A DNA stretch of 64,000 nt, from assembly GCA_910588655.1 (NCBI GenBank), contig CAJUPJ010000001.1, positions 124,001 through 188,000 on the forward strand, given 5' to 3'. Source of the stretch: an uncultured Lachnospiraceae bacterium (GTDB lineage: Bacteria > Bacillota > Clostridia > Lachnospirales > Lachnospiraceae). Of the stretch, positions 33,573 to 40,755 are shown piece by piece. Below the pieces are notes generated by a model. The model searched no databases. It saw nothing but the letters and a program-made list of their open reading frames with translations, and was not told where the DNA came from. The translations under genes were made by a program, and so were the position numbers. Positions within the stretch are counted from its first letter, which is position 1; each line of letters starts with the position of its first letter.

Positions 33573-34394
33573 ATGAACAGAAAAAAACAGGTTATATATA
33601 CAGCGGCAGGTATTCTTCTTATCTGCCTGCTTTTTATGGCAGCAGTAGTTTCACCTGAATATTTTAAAAAATATACAGACAGGCAGTTATTTAATAGAAC
33701 AGAATATATAAATGCAAGTTACGATGCATATGAAGTTACATACACATCATTTGCAGAAAAAGTAAAAGCAATAGGCAGAATTACTAATAGCGGGGCAGGT
33801 TATAATTCTGTAAAAATAAATGATACAGACTTTGATTATAAATATATTAATAAAATAATCAGAAAAGAGTTTAATACATTATATAAATGCGGTGTGCTGT
33901 ATAATAAAATAAAGCTGCGTGCAAAAAAAATAGTTTCATGCGAAAAATATATGCTGTACCCGTCTGTTGAAAGAAGCAATTTAAAGGGCATATCATTTAT
34001 AAAGGCTGTCTATAAATTAAAAAAAGGCATAATAGAAGTTTATATAGATGAAGAATACCATAAAATATATGATTTTGTAATTCCATCTGAATTATATTAT
34101 AAGCAGGAAACAAAAGTCCATACAGTGGCAGGAACAGCTATATATAAAGATGTATATGCTGGTGAAAAATACGATGCCACCCCATATTATGATGATATGG
34201 TAAAATTATTAAAATACTATGATTATAATACATCAGGTGGCATATTATTATCACAGTTTATAGAAAGTGTTTATTACAACAGGGTTATAGCATTTGATGA
34301 TGGCACAACAATCGAAACAGGAAGGATGGAGTATCAGGAAACAACAGGAGGGCAGTACTGCCATATAGGTATTCACCTGAAATACAAGCTATAA
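33573..34394 (+). CDS. Membrane-anchored hypothetical protein of the two-component operon
   Basis: 273 residues, not recognised. One N-terminal helix (about 8-28, AAGILLICLLFMAAVVSP) is followed by a lysine- and tyrosine-rich extracytoplasmic domain without cysteine pairs or known motifs. No lipobox cysteine follows the helix. It starts 20 bp after the kinase gene with AGAAAGG, so it belongs to the same operon and may modulate sensing or protect the envelope, which is speculative. The strong AT content matches its neighbours. Confidence 0.75.
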   Translation: MNRKKQVIYTAAGILLICLLFMAAVVSPEYFKKYTDRQLFNRTEYINASYDAYEVTYTSFAEKVKAIGRITNSGAGYNSVKINDTDFDYKYINKIIRKEFNTLYKCGVLYNKIKLRAKKIVSCEKYMLYPSVERSNLKGISFIKAVYKLKKGIIEVYIDEEYHKIYDFVIPSELYYKQETKVHTVAGTAIYKDVYAGEKYDATPYYDDMVKLLKYYDYNTSGGILLSQFIESVYYNRVIAFDDGTTIETGRMEYQETTGGQYCHIGIHLKYKL

Positions 34395-34399
34395 TATAT

Positions 34400-34690
34400 G
34401 GGATGGTTTACAGTTATCCTGGGTTTTGTGGATGGACGCAGGGTTTTATGTGTTCCACTAAATTATTACATTCCAGGGCACGCTTCCGCTACGTCAGACC
34501 ACGCAACAGTGCATAGTATCCCTGTGCAATGAATGAAACTTATGTTTCTTTCATTGCACTTAATACGGGATACAAACACTGGCGGGTCTGAAGTGCCCCT
34601 GTAATGTAATAATATTAGATGGAACACATAAAACCTGCTGTACATCGGCAAAATTCCAAAAAACACAAAAATAAGATAACTGTAAATGGA
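34400..34690 (-). repeat. Full-length dispersed hairpin element, copy D
   Basis: The core reads on the minus strand: P3 pair CAGACC/GGTCTG, P4 CAGTGT/ATGCACTG, a long apical stem over TGCAATGAAA, and the bulge GTAGC-GGAA-GCGTGCCC. The P4 and apical sequences differ strongly from copies A and B yet still pair. The left end GGATGGTTTACAGTTATCC is repeated inverted at 34913-34934. Confidence 0.85.
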
Positions 34691-34794
34691 GTGGTGGACG
34701 TGATTCAGGCTAACGGAACTTACCTGGAGTAGTATTAATGTTTATATAACTACAATTCCTGCACCATGTAACAAGTGGCTAGCAGAATAATCTC

Positions 34795-34935
34795 CACCAC
34801 CCCATTTACAGTTATCTTATTTTTTGTTGTAAATTTAAGATGACAGGTTTAATGTGCCAGATGCCAGTAATATTCCATAAAAGGGGCACAAACCGTCCAT
34901 CTTTACACAAACCCAGGATAACTGTAAACCATCCC
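34795..34935. repeat. Partial copy of the dispersed hairpin element
   Basis: CCATTTACAGTTATCTTAT at the left and CCAGGATAACTGTAAACC at the right are the family ends. One outer arm (GTGCCAGATGCCAGTAATAT then AAAAGGGGCAC) is kept, then the sequence jumps straight to AAACCGTCCAT of the other arm, so the core is deleted. Confidence 0.65.
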
Positions 34936-35011
34936 ACAAGTATTGTCGCTTTTTAAGCGTCCTTTTTTATTTATATATATGTTAGTATAATACCAGAAAT
35001 TAATAAAGGGG

Positions 35012-35530
35012 ATGGTTAATATAATAAAGCGAAGCAAAAAGAAATATAAAGTGGGTATGTTTGGCGGAAAGTTTATGCCATTCCACAAGGGACATTTTTA
35101 TTGTATTGATGTTGCTGCTGCACAGTGTGAAAAAGTGTATGTGCTTCTTTTTAGCGGCGGGGAACAGGAAATGGAAATATTAATGCAAAACCCTGGTGAA
35201 AGTTATTTAAGTGCAAAAGACAGGGAGAAACACATTATATCTGCAATAAGAAACTATAATAATGCAGAGTTCCATTTTATTGATATTACAGGATGCCGCA
35301 ATCCTGATGGTACAGAAAACTGGGATATGGAAACGCCGCTTGTACGTGCAATATGTGGCAGGATGGATGCAGTATATGGAAGTGAGCCTTCATATAAAGC
35401 ATATTTTGACAGGGCTTATCCCGAAGCAGAATATATCCTCGTGGATGTAAAAAGAAAACATTACCCAATTAGCGGGACAGCAATCAGGAATATGGAAAAC
35501 TGGAAGGAGAGGAAATTATGGATAATTTAA
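35012..35530 (+). CDS. Nicotinamide-nucleotide adenylyltransferase-like protein (NadR-type)
   Basis: 172 residues of the nucleotidyltransferase alpha/beta-phosphodiesterase fold. The ATP-binding signature GGKFMPFHKGH lies near the N-terminus and the second signature ISGTAIR near the C-terminus. It most likely adenylates NMN to NAD. The kinase domain of full NadR is absent. Its gene overlaps pnuC by 13 bp, giving an import-and-activate pair for nicotinamide riboside salvage. The RBS (AAAGGGG) is unusually close to this ATG, but the first strand KYKVGMFGGKF requires a start about here. A possible -10 box TATAAT lies at 34986. Confidence 0.85.
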   Translation: MVNIIKRSKKKYKVGMFGGKFMPFHKGHFYCIDVAAAQCEKVYVLLFSGGEQEMEILMQNPGESYLSAKDREKHIISAIRNYNNAEFHFIDITGCRNPDGTENWDMETPLVRAICGRMDAVYGSEPSYKAYFDRAYPEAEYILVDVKRKHYPISGTAIRNMENWKERKLWII

Positions 35531-36234
35531 AGAAATCATTTAAAAGTTTAAATGTATATGAATGGATAATGGCAGGAGTTATGATTATTATTGCAGCATC
35601 TGTAATGGCAAAATCTTTTATAAACCCTTCAGACGGCGGCAATCCTGCATGGCTTGATGTTATTAATTTTATAAGTGCAGTATGTGGTGTTTTCTGTATT
35701 TTCTTCTGTGCAAGGGCAAGCATATCAAACTTTGGTTTCGGGCTTGTAAATACAGTTGTATATATTATTTATCTTGCATACTGGAAAATATATGGTACAA
35801 TGTGCCTGGAAATATTTGTGTATTTTCCTATAAATATTATTTCATGGGTTTTATGGGCAAAACACAGGGATGGTGAGCGGAAAGAAATAACAATGGCAAA
35901 AAGGCTTAAATTATGGCAGGACTTAGTTATACTTGCAATAGTGCTGTTGTCAGCATGTATATACCATAGTATTCTTGTAAGGATAGGGGGCAATGTTGCA
36001 TGGCTTGACGCATTTACAGTTGCTATAGGGATTATTGCAACAATACTTGAAATGTACAGGTATAGTGAACAGTATATGTTATGGATTATTACAGATATTG
36101 TTGCAGTAGCAATGTTTATTGTACATTTTGACCCTGTATACCTTACAAAGAAAAGCATTTACCTGGTAATGGCTATAGTGGGTCTGGTTAACTGGTGCAG
36201 GCTTAACCGCGAGCGCAACCTGGAAAATGCATAA
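35518..36234 (+). CDS. pnuC: PnuC-family nicotinamide riboside transporter
   Basis: 238 residues with about seven membrane helices. The WxxW signature of PnuC substrate binding is visible as SWVLWAKH, and the tail LVNWCRLNRE is typical. PnuC moves nicotinamide riboside by facilitated diffusion, trapped by phosphorylation inside. It overlaps the upstream NMN adenylyltransferase-like gene, with AAGGAGAGG ahead of the ATG. No riboside kinase is seen beside it, so that activity must come from elsewhere. Confidence 0.92.
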   Translation: MDNLKKSFKSLNVYEWIMAGVMIIIAASVMAKSFINPSDGGNPAWLDVINFISAVCGVFCIFFCARASISNFGFGLVNTVVYIIYLAYWKIYGTMCLEIFVYFPINIISWVLWAKHRDGERKEITMAKRLKLWQDLVILAIVLLSACIYHSILVRIGGNVAWLDAFTVAIGIIATILEMYRYSEQYMLWIITDIVAVAMFIVHFDPVYLTKKSIYLVMAIVGLVNWCRLNRERNLENA

Positions 36235-36345
36235 AAATAAAATTTTTACAAATTCCTTGACCATGCCAGGGCATTATATTATAATCTTATTGGTAAATTC
36301 TTTTTAAGGAAAACATCCATAATGAATAAAGATGGGGGTACAGAT

Positions 36346-36744
36346 ATGAAATATGAATTAACTAAGGACTTAGAAACAGGAAATGCAATAATTGACAGCG
36401 AGCATAAAGAACTGTTTAATGCTGTAAACAATATTGTAGATGCCTGTAGCAAAGGCCAGGGACGCAATATAATAGAGTCTGCCATAAACTTTCTCTTAAG
36501 CTATGTAGACCTGCACTTCTCACATGAGGAGAAGTTACAGAGTGACAGTAAATATCCAGGAATTGCAGAACATAAGAAATTCCATGAAAGTTATAAAAAA
36601 CAGTTAAAGGAGATTTCTTCACAGATTCCTTTTGACAATCCTACAATAACTGACCTGGTAAAACTGAACGGGCATATTGCAGTGCTTATAAACCATATAC
36701 GCATAGAAGATAAAAAGCTTGGAAAGTTTTTAAAACAGCAATAA
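36346..36744 (+). CDS. Bacteriohemerythrin-like protein
   Basis: 132 residues from the ATG at 36346, which has GGGGG seven bases upstream and gives the usual family start MKYELTKDLETGNAIIDSEHK. An ATG eight codons earlier is possible. The diiron ligands are visible: His in IDSEHKEL, the HFSHEEKL group, EHKKFHESY and the late LINHIRIEDKKL. Such proteins bind O2 or NO in a four-helix bundle and may protect this anaerobe or carry oxygen. It is a single-domain protein with its own leader region. Confidence 0.92.
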   Translation: MKYELTKDLETGNAIIDSEHKELFNAVNNIVDACSKGQGRNIIESAINFLLSYVDLHFSHEEKLQSDSKYPGIAEHKKFHESYKKQLKEISSQIPFDNPTITDLVKLNGHIAVLINHIRIEDKKLGKFLKQQ

Positions 36745-36807
36745 ATTACATATATAAAACATAAAAATTCCTGGAGGCTTTATAACCACAAGGAGTTTTT
36801 AATTAAA

Positions 36808-37362
36808 ATGAAAGAAGATGGTATTATTTATATTGAAAAAGATGGTATAATTATCAGGGATATACAGCCTGGTGATACAGAAGCATTTATAAGCCTGGCT
36901 TCTGATGGTTCATTAACAGATATTTTTGGTGACTGCACAGGCTGCATGGAATGGATGGGCAGCTGGGTAAATGAAGCAGCATGTCTGGCAAAGAAGGATA
37001 ATCCTTTAAATGGCTATCTTGCATATAGCATTATATGTAAAGAAAATAACCAGGTGGCAGGGTCAGTCGGATGTTCTTATTATGAAGATACAAAAGAAAC
37101 AGGAATAACATATTTTACAGGAAGGCTGTACAGGGGAAAGGGCTATGCTTCACTGGCAGCAGGCATATATAGCAGCTATTTCCTGGAGCATTACAAAGAT
37201 ATACCATATTTAATTGCAACAGTCCGTATGGATAATATTCCTTCATGCAAAGTTGCAGAAAATGCAGGTTTCCTGCTGGAAGAAACAAAATTGTACCAGG
37301 ATATATATGACAAAGAACCATATAAATATAATTTTTATATTAAAAGAAGAAGTAAAATTTAG
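36808..37362 (+). CDS. GNAT-family N-acetyltransferase
   Basis: 184 residues of the RimJ/RimL-like GNAT type: IIIRDIQPGDTEAFISLAS at the front, a central strand AYSIICKENNQVAGSVGC, the acetyl-CoA loop TGRLYRGKGYASLA, and the closing VRMDNIPSCKVAENAGFLLEE. It transfers acetyl groups from acetyl-CoA to an amine, and the substrate is unknown. AAGGAG lies upstream. A clear terminator follows. Confidence 0.9.
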   Translation: MKEDGIIYIEKDGIIIRDIQPGDTEAFISLASDGSLTDIFGDCTGCMEWMGSWVNEAACLAKKDNPLNGYLAYSIICKENNQVAGSVGCSYYEDTKETGITYFTGRLYRGKGYASLAAGIYSSYFLEHYKDIPYLIATVRMDNIPSCKVAENAGFLLEETKLYQDIYDKEPYKYNFYIKRRSKI

Positions 37363-37389
37363 CAGTACAGGACTTATGCCATTGTTGTT

Positions 37390-37430
37390 AAAACCGCTGC
37401 TTTTGATAAAAAGCGGCGGTTTTTGGTTTT
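37390..37430 (+). terminator. Rho-independent terminator after the GNAT gene
   Basis: AAAACCGCTGCTTTT / AAAAGCGGCGGTTTT stem around a short loop, followed by TGGTTTT. The hairpin is A-rich on its left arm and T-rich on its right, so it may also serve the convergent Uma2 gene. Confidence 0.8.
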
Positions 37431-37455
37431 AAAGCCAGACATAACCTGATAGAAT

Positions 37456-38007
37456 TTATAAATCCAGTTCCTTAAAATCAATCCAGAAATCATCATAAAT
37501 ATTAACCTTAATCTTGTCATGAAAGGTATAAACCTGTGGTTTAATGTCGGTCTGCTCAAGATAATAGACAAAAATCTGTTCTGTCCGGGAATCCACAATC
37601 CAGTATTCCCGGACTCCTGTATCTGCATACAGGTTTAGCTTCCTGATATAATCATTGCCAGGATTTCCAGGCGATACAATCTCAATAATCCAGTCCGGTG
37701 CACCAGTGCATCCTTTATCCGTAAGCTTACTGCTGTCACAGATAACACTGATATCTGGTTCAACAATTGTTTTCCTGTCTTCTTTTAACTGGACTGCAAA
37801 AGGGGCAGGGTATATATGGCAGAAGCCATTTTTTGATTTAATATACCGATGAATTGCTGCATGCAATTCACTTAATATTGTCTGGTGGATTCTGGAAGGT
37901 GCAGCCTGGTTATAAACCAGTTCCCCGTCGATTAATTCTGCCCTGGCATCTTCTGGCAGAGCATAATAGTCCTCTTCAGTATAAAAATGTTTTTGTGGCA
38001 TTGGCAT
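37456..38007 (-). CDS. Uma2-family putative restriction endonuclease (DUF820)
   Basis: 183 residues. It shows the PD-(D/E)XK-like core of Uma2 proteins: the start EEDYYALPEDARAELIDGELVY, EPDISVICD, DWIIEIVSP and KLNLYADTGVREYWIVD. These families are abundant in cyanobacteria and some Firmicutes. They are nuclease-like, often linked to mobile DNA, but have no proven role. No methyltransferase lies nearby, so it is not a classical restriction system. AAGGAAAGGAAG precedes the ATG. Confidence 0.85.
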   Translation of the reverse strand: MPMPQKHFYTEEDYYALPEDARAELIDGELVYNQAAPSRIHQTILSELHAAIHRYIKSKNGFCHIYPAPFAVQLKEDRKTIVEPDISVICDSSKLTDKGCTGAPDWIIEIVSPGNPGNDYIRKLNLYADTGVREYWIVDSRTEQIFVYYLEQTDIKPQVYTFHDKIKVNIYDDFWIDFKELDL

Positions 38008-38223
38008 AGCGACACTTCCTTTCCTTTATCTTGTCAATTTTATAGGGATTGGAGAAATTCCATTTTATCTTAACTGCTATTATAATAACATAGTTAATGG
38101 AAAAATACCAACCCAAAATAGTTTGCCGTAAACAGGAAATTGTTAATTGCGGCAGGGATATATAAGAAACATTTCTGGCAATAAAAATTTTATTGAAATG
38201 GATTGCAGTTTTCAGATATTGTA

Positions 38224-38437
38224 CTAGATGTACGTGATTTTATTTCCCTTTTTCTTAAACTGTATTTTTACATTTGATTTATTCCATTTTTTAATTAACT
38301 GTTTCGCTTTTGTCTTGTTTACTGTTGTTTTTGAAAAATTTTTATCTTTATTTACTTTTTGTATTTTTGTTTTTGAAGTAATTTTATATATCCTTTTTTT
38401 AGCTGGAAATCCTTTGTCTGCTGCACAGAAAGCATAC
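38224..38437 (-). pseudogene. Possible C-terminal relic of a lysine-rich surface protein
   Basis: An open stretch of about 70 codons without a start codon, ending in TAG. It reads AADKGFPAKKRIYKITSKTK and later KQLIKKWNKSNVKIQFKKKG. The basic, threonine/lysine-rich character resembles the tails of Lachnospiraceae secreted proteins, but no family was recognised. Strong A-richness could make this a chance frame. Low confidence. Confidence 0.25.
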
Positions 38438-38551
38438 TAGCATGATGGAACAAACGATTTTGCGTTTCATATAATTTTCTCTTTCCATGTATGTTTTTAG
38501 GTTCTTATTGCCAGAAATGTACTTATATTATAGTGCTTTTGGTGTCTGTTT

Positions 38552-38671
38552 TTTTTCCGTTTTTTTCATTTTGGAAATTCTGCCCAATAAAATTCTTTTT
38601 CTATATCATCTATACTATCTTTGTTGTGTTTTGTAAATTAATATGCTTAAGAAATGAAAAAAACGGAAAAA
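38552..38671. repeat. Inverted repeat with 20-bp perfect arms
   Basis: TTTTTCCGTTTTTTTCATTT (ending near 38571) and AAATGAAAAAAACGGAAAAA (38652-38671) are perfectly complementary, 80 bp apart. RNA from this region could form a long hairpin upstream of the FN3 protein gene. Function unknown. Confidence 0.5.
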
Positions 38672-38855
38672 TTTTCTAAATATCAATATGGTATGATATG
38701 CCGTATAAATTATGATATGTTACCTGTATCAAGAAAGGAGGCAAAATGTAGTTGTATCCGTAATATAGATACACAAGTTATACCGGTATCCAAAGACATT
38801 GCATGCCAGTTTCCAGGGCTGGCAAACTAAAATTTTAATGAGGAGGAAATTTAAA

Positions 38856-40028
38856 ATGAGAAACTTTAAAAAAGTAATAGCCACTATTTTATCTGTAGTT
38901 TTGATTTCTGTATCAGTACCTGTATCAACACCTGTCACATCTTATGCGGCAGGCGTGATGGACTATACGTCTGCAACAGATTTGCCATTAAATGAAATGC
39001 AATTTATAACAATTCCAGGGAAGGAGCTGAAAACGGATGAAGATAACTGGGTATGGTATAAATTCCAGGTAAATCCTAAATCAAAAATTGAAGTGACAGC
39101 AACTCAGCTGGGAGCAGGGATGTATAGTAGGTTTGTTATACAAATTTTTGACGGTAAGTTTCATGAAGTATACTATCAGGATTTTAAAAATGTGTCAAAG
39201 GTTATGCAGGTTACAGAAGATAGTACCTATTATTTGCGTTTTAAATCTATTGCTACTATAGGAGTACCCAGTGATATTGAACTGTCGTTTATGGTAGAAG
39301 GGGAGTTTACTGAGCCGGCAACCGGACCAACAGCACAGCCAACAGTTGAGCCAGCAGCCAATCCTACAAATGCCCCAGCCGATGGTTCTGATATTGGTGA
39401 TACAGATTCTGGTTTCTGGACAGAAGATGATAATACAGGTTCTGGCGTATATGATGATGAGCTTCCTGTGCCGGAAATTAAAGAAGTATCTAATAATAGC
39501 AAGAGCATCAGCCTTGAATGGTCATGTTCTGATACATCCAGTATTGACGGATACTATATATATCGTTCTAATGATGGAAAAAGCTGGAGCAGGATTGCTA
39601 CAATTAATGATACAGAAATAGAGGATTATGAAGATACTGATGTAGCAAACGGTGAAGGCTATGGATATATTATGCGTTCATATGTAGATAGCAGCCAGAG
39701 TGAAAATTCTGTACCAGAATACACCTGTTTTTTAAGTAAAGTAAGTATAAAAAGTGTAAAAAGTACGGCTTCTAAGAAACTGACTGTGAAATGGGGCACA
39801 AATGATAAAGCATCTGGATACCAGATTAGGATTAGTACAACAAAATCATTCACAAAAACTACTACGGAAATGATAAAAGCAGCTTCCAAAACGAAAACTA
39901 CAAAAACAATTGGAAATCTGAAAGGCAGAAAGAAATATTTTGTACAGGCAAGGGCGTACCGTTCCTATAATGGAGAAATTTATTATTCAGAATGGTCAAA
40001 CTCTAAGAGTTTAAAAGTAAAATCTTAA
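38856..40028 (+). CDS. Secreted protein with fibronectin type III domains
   Basis: 390 residues from the ATG at 38856 (GAGGAGG upstream). A signal peptide (about 1-33, ending TSYAAG) is followed by a beta-rich domain (about 35-165) resembling pre-peptidase C-terminal or carbohydrate-binding folds. A Pro/Thr/Ala linker with repeated AQPTVEPAANPTNAP follows, then an acidic segment and two FN3 domains (about 215-300 and 302-390). The last ends in the lysine-rich YSEWSNSKSLKVKS. No enzyme motif or LPxTG anchor is seen. It is likely a cell-surface or extracellular adhesion or scaffold protein, inferred only from architecture. Confidence 0.85.
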   Translation: MRNFKKVIATILSVVLISVSVPVSTPVTSYAAGVMDYTSATDLPLNEMQFITIPGKELKTDEDNWVWYKFQVNPKSKIEVTATQLGAGMYSRFVIQIFDGKFHEVYYQDFKNVSKVMQVTEDSTYYLRFKSIATIGVPSDIELSFMVEGEFTEPATGPTAQPTVEPAANPTNAPADGSDIGDTDSGFWTEDDNTGSGVYDDELPVPEIKEVSNNSKSISLEWSCSDTSSIDGYYIYRSNDGKSWSRIATINDTEIEDYEDTDVANGEGYGYIMRSYVDSSQSENSVPEYTCFLSKVSIKSVKSTASKKLTVKWGTNDKASGYQIRISTTKSFTKTTTEMIKAASKTKTTKTIGNLKGRKKYFVQARAYRSYNGEIYYSEWSNSKSLKVKS

Positions 40029-40078
40029 TGGATTGACAGTTTTCTGTTTCCTATTTGCAAATTTAGCTGTACACAGTA

Positions 40079-40212
40079 TAATTAACCTGTTGTGCCAGTT
40101 TAATTTACCAGTCTTATAAACAGGGCATTTTAGCTGCTGAAATTTAAATATACAGCAGCCATAGCACTTGTATTTACTGGATTTTATCTGAACTGGCACA
40201 ACGGGTTAAATT
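40079..40212. repeat. 134-bp hairpin element of a different family
   Basis: AACCTGTTGTGCCAGTT (left, to 40100) and AACTGGCACAACGGGTT (right, from 40191) pair with one mismatch. Pairing continues inward (TAATTTACCAGT with ACTGGATTTTA) and a perfect GCTGCTG/CAGCAGC stem sits at the centre (40133-40159). No second copy was seen in this window. It follows the FN3 gene by 50 bp and may act as a terminator or be a small mobile palindrome. Confidence 0.55.
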
Positions 40213-40272
40213 ATATGTGGCTGGATTATTCTGCCAGACACTTATGTCTGTCTGGATTAAATGCCACAAAAC

Positions 40273-40563
40273 ATAATTCCCAGTTATCCTGTTAAATCTG
40301 CTGGTTTATGTTTTTTTGGAATTTTACCAGCAGACAGCAGGTTTCCAGAGTTCCATCTAAATATTATTCCATGACAGGGGCACTTTAGCACCGCCGGCAT
40401 TTAAGCCCATATATCCCAGGAACTTTTGGGGATATATGGGCTTTATGTGCCGCTGCGTGGGCTAACGTAGCGCAAGCGTGCCCTGTAGTGGAATAATTTA
40501 GTGGGACTCTGGAAACCTTGCGTCCGCCATACATACACCAACACCAGATAACTGTAAATTATA
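40273..40563 (+). repeat. Full-length dispersed hairpin element, copy B
   Basis: Ends ATAATTCCCAGTTATC and GATAACTGTAAATTAT. Core stems: GGGCAC/GTGCCC, TTAGC/GCTAA, CGGCAT/ATGTGCCG, apical CCCATATATCCC/GGGATATATGGG. The bulge reads GTAGC-GCAA-GCGTGCCC. The core sense strand is plus. The motif lies about 10 bp downstream. Confidence 0.87.
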
Positions 40564-40572
40564 ACGTGTCTG

Positions 40573-40640
40573 GAAATTTATGAAACGGATGTGTCATAAC
40601 TGTAAATTTTGTTGCTTAACTTTTATTAATGTTGTATAAT
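40573..40640 (+). promoter_or_regulatory. Conserved motif plus sigma-A promoter of hisIE
   Basis: GAAATTTATGAAACGGATGTG (to 40593), an 18-bp gap, TTGCTT (40612-40617), a 17-bp spacer and TATAAT (40635-40640). The motif again ends 42 bp before the -10 box. The start codon of hisIE is about 115 bp further on. Confidence 0.65.
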
Positions 40641-40755
40641 ATACCTGTTGTTTTGTTGCCAGTGCATATGTATTATATTATGCAGGAGGTACAGACAGCT
40701 GGAAAATAACCGCCGCAGGCTGCTTCTAGTGCTGTGGGGAAAGGAATGGCTATAC

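Larger units (their letters stand above)
34400..34935. repeat. Composite, nested repeat cluster
   Basis: A perfect 27-bp terminal inverted repeat bounds the cluster (34400-34426 and 34909-34935). Inside, a second pair of 33-bp arms with one mismatch (about 34666-34698 and 34793-34825) flanks a 95-bp unique middle. The cluster therefore holds copy D, the middle segment, and a partial copy (34795-34935) that has lost its core. The middle includes a motif remnant, GTGGTGGACGTG, ending at 34702. Confidence 0.75.
38008..38855. other. 848-bp intergenic region, very T/A-rich
   Basis: No convincing intact gene. It holds a lysine-rich open stretch on the minus strand (38224-38437) and a 20-bp inverted repeat pair (38552-38671). 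The last 100 bp are the leader of the FN3 protein gene. The plus strand is extremely T-rich from 38225 to 38640. TATGGTATGATATG (near 38686) could hold a -10 box for the secreted protein gene. Confidence 0.4.

Noticed and set aside
37456..38007. Restriction-modification system based on the Uma2 protein
   Set aside because: No methyltransferase or specificity gene lies nearby, and Uma2 proteins have no proven restriction role.
38491..38679. Hydrophobic 62-codon plus-strand frame
   Set aside because: It has no ribosome binding site, and its hydrophobicity only reflects the T-rich strand.
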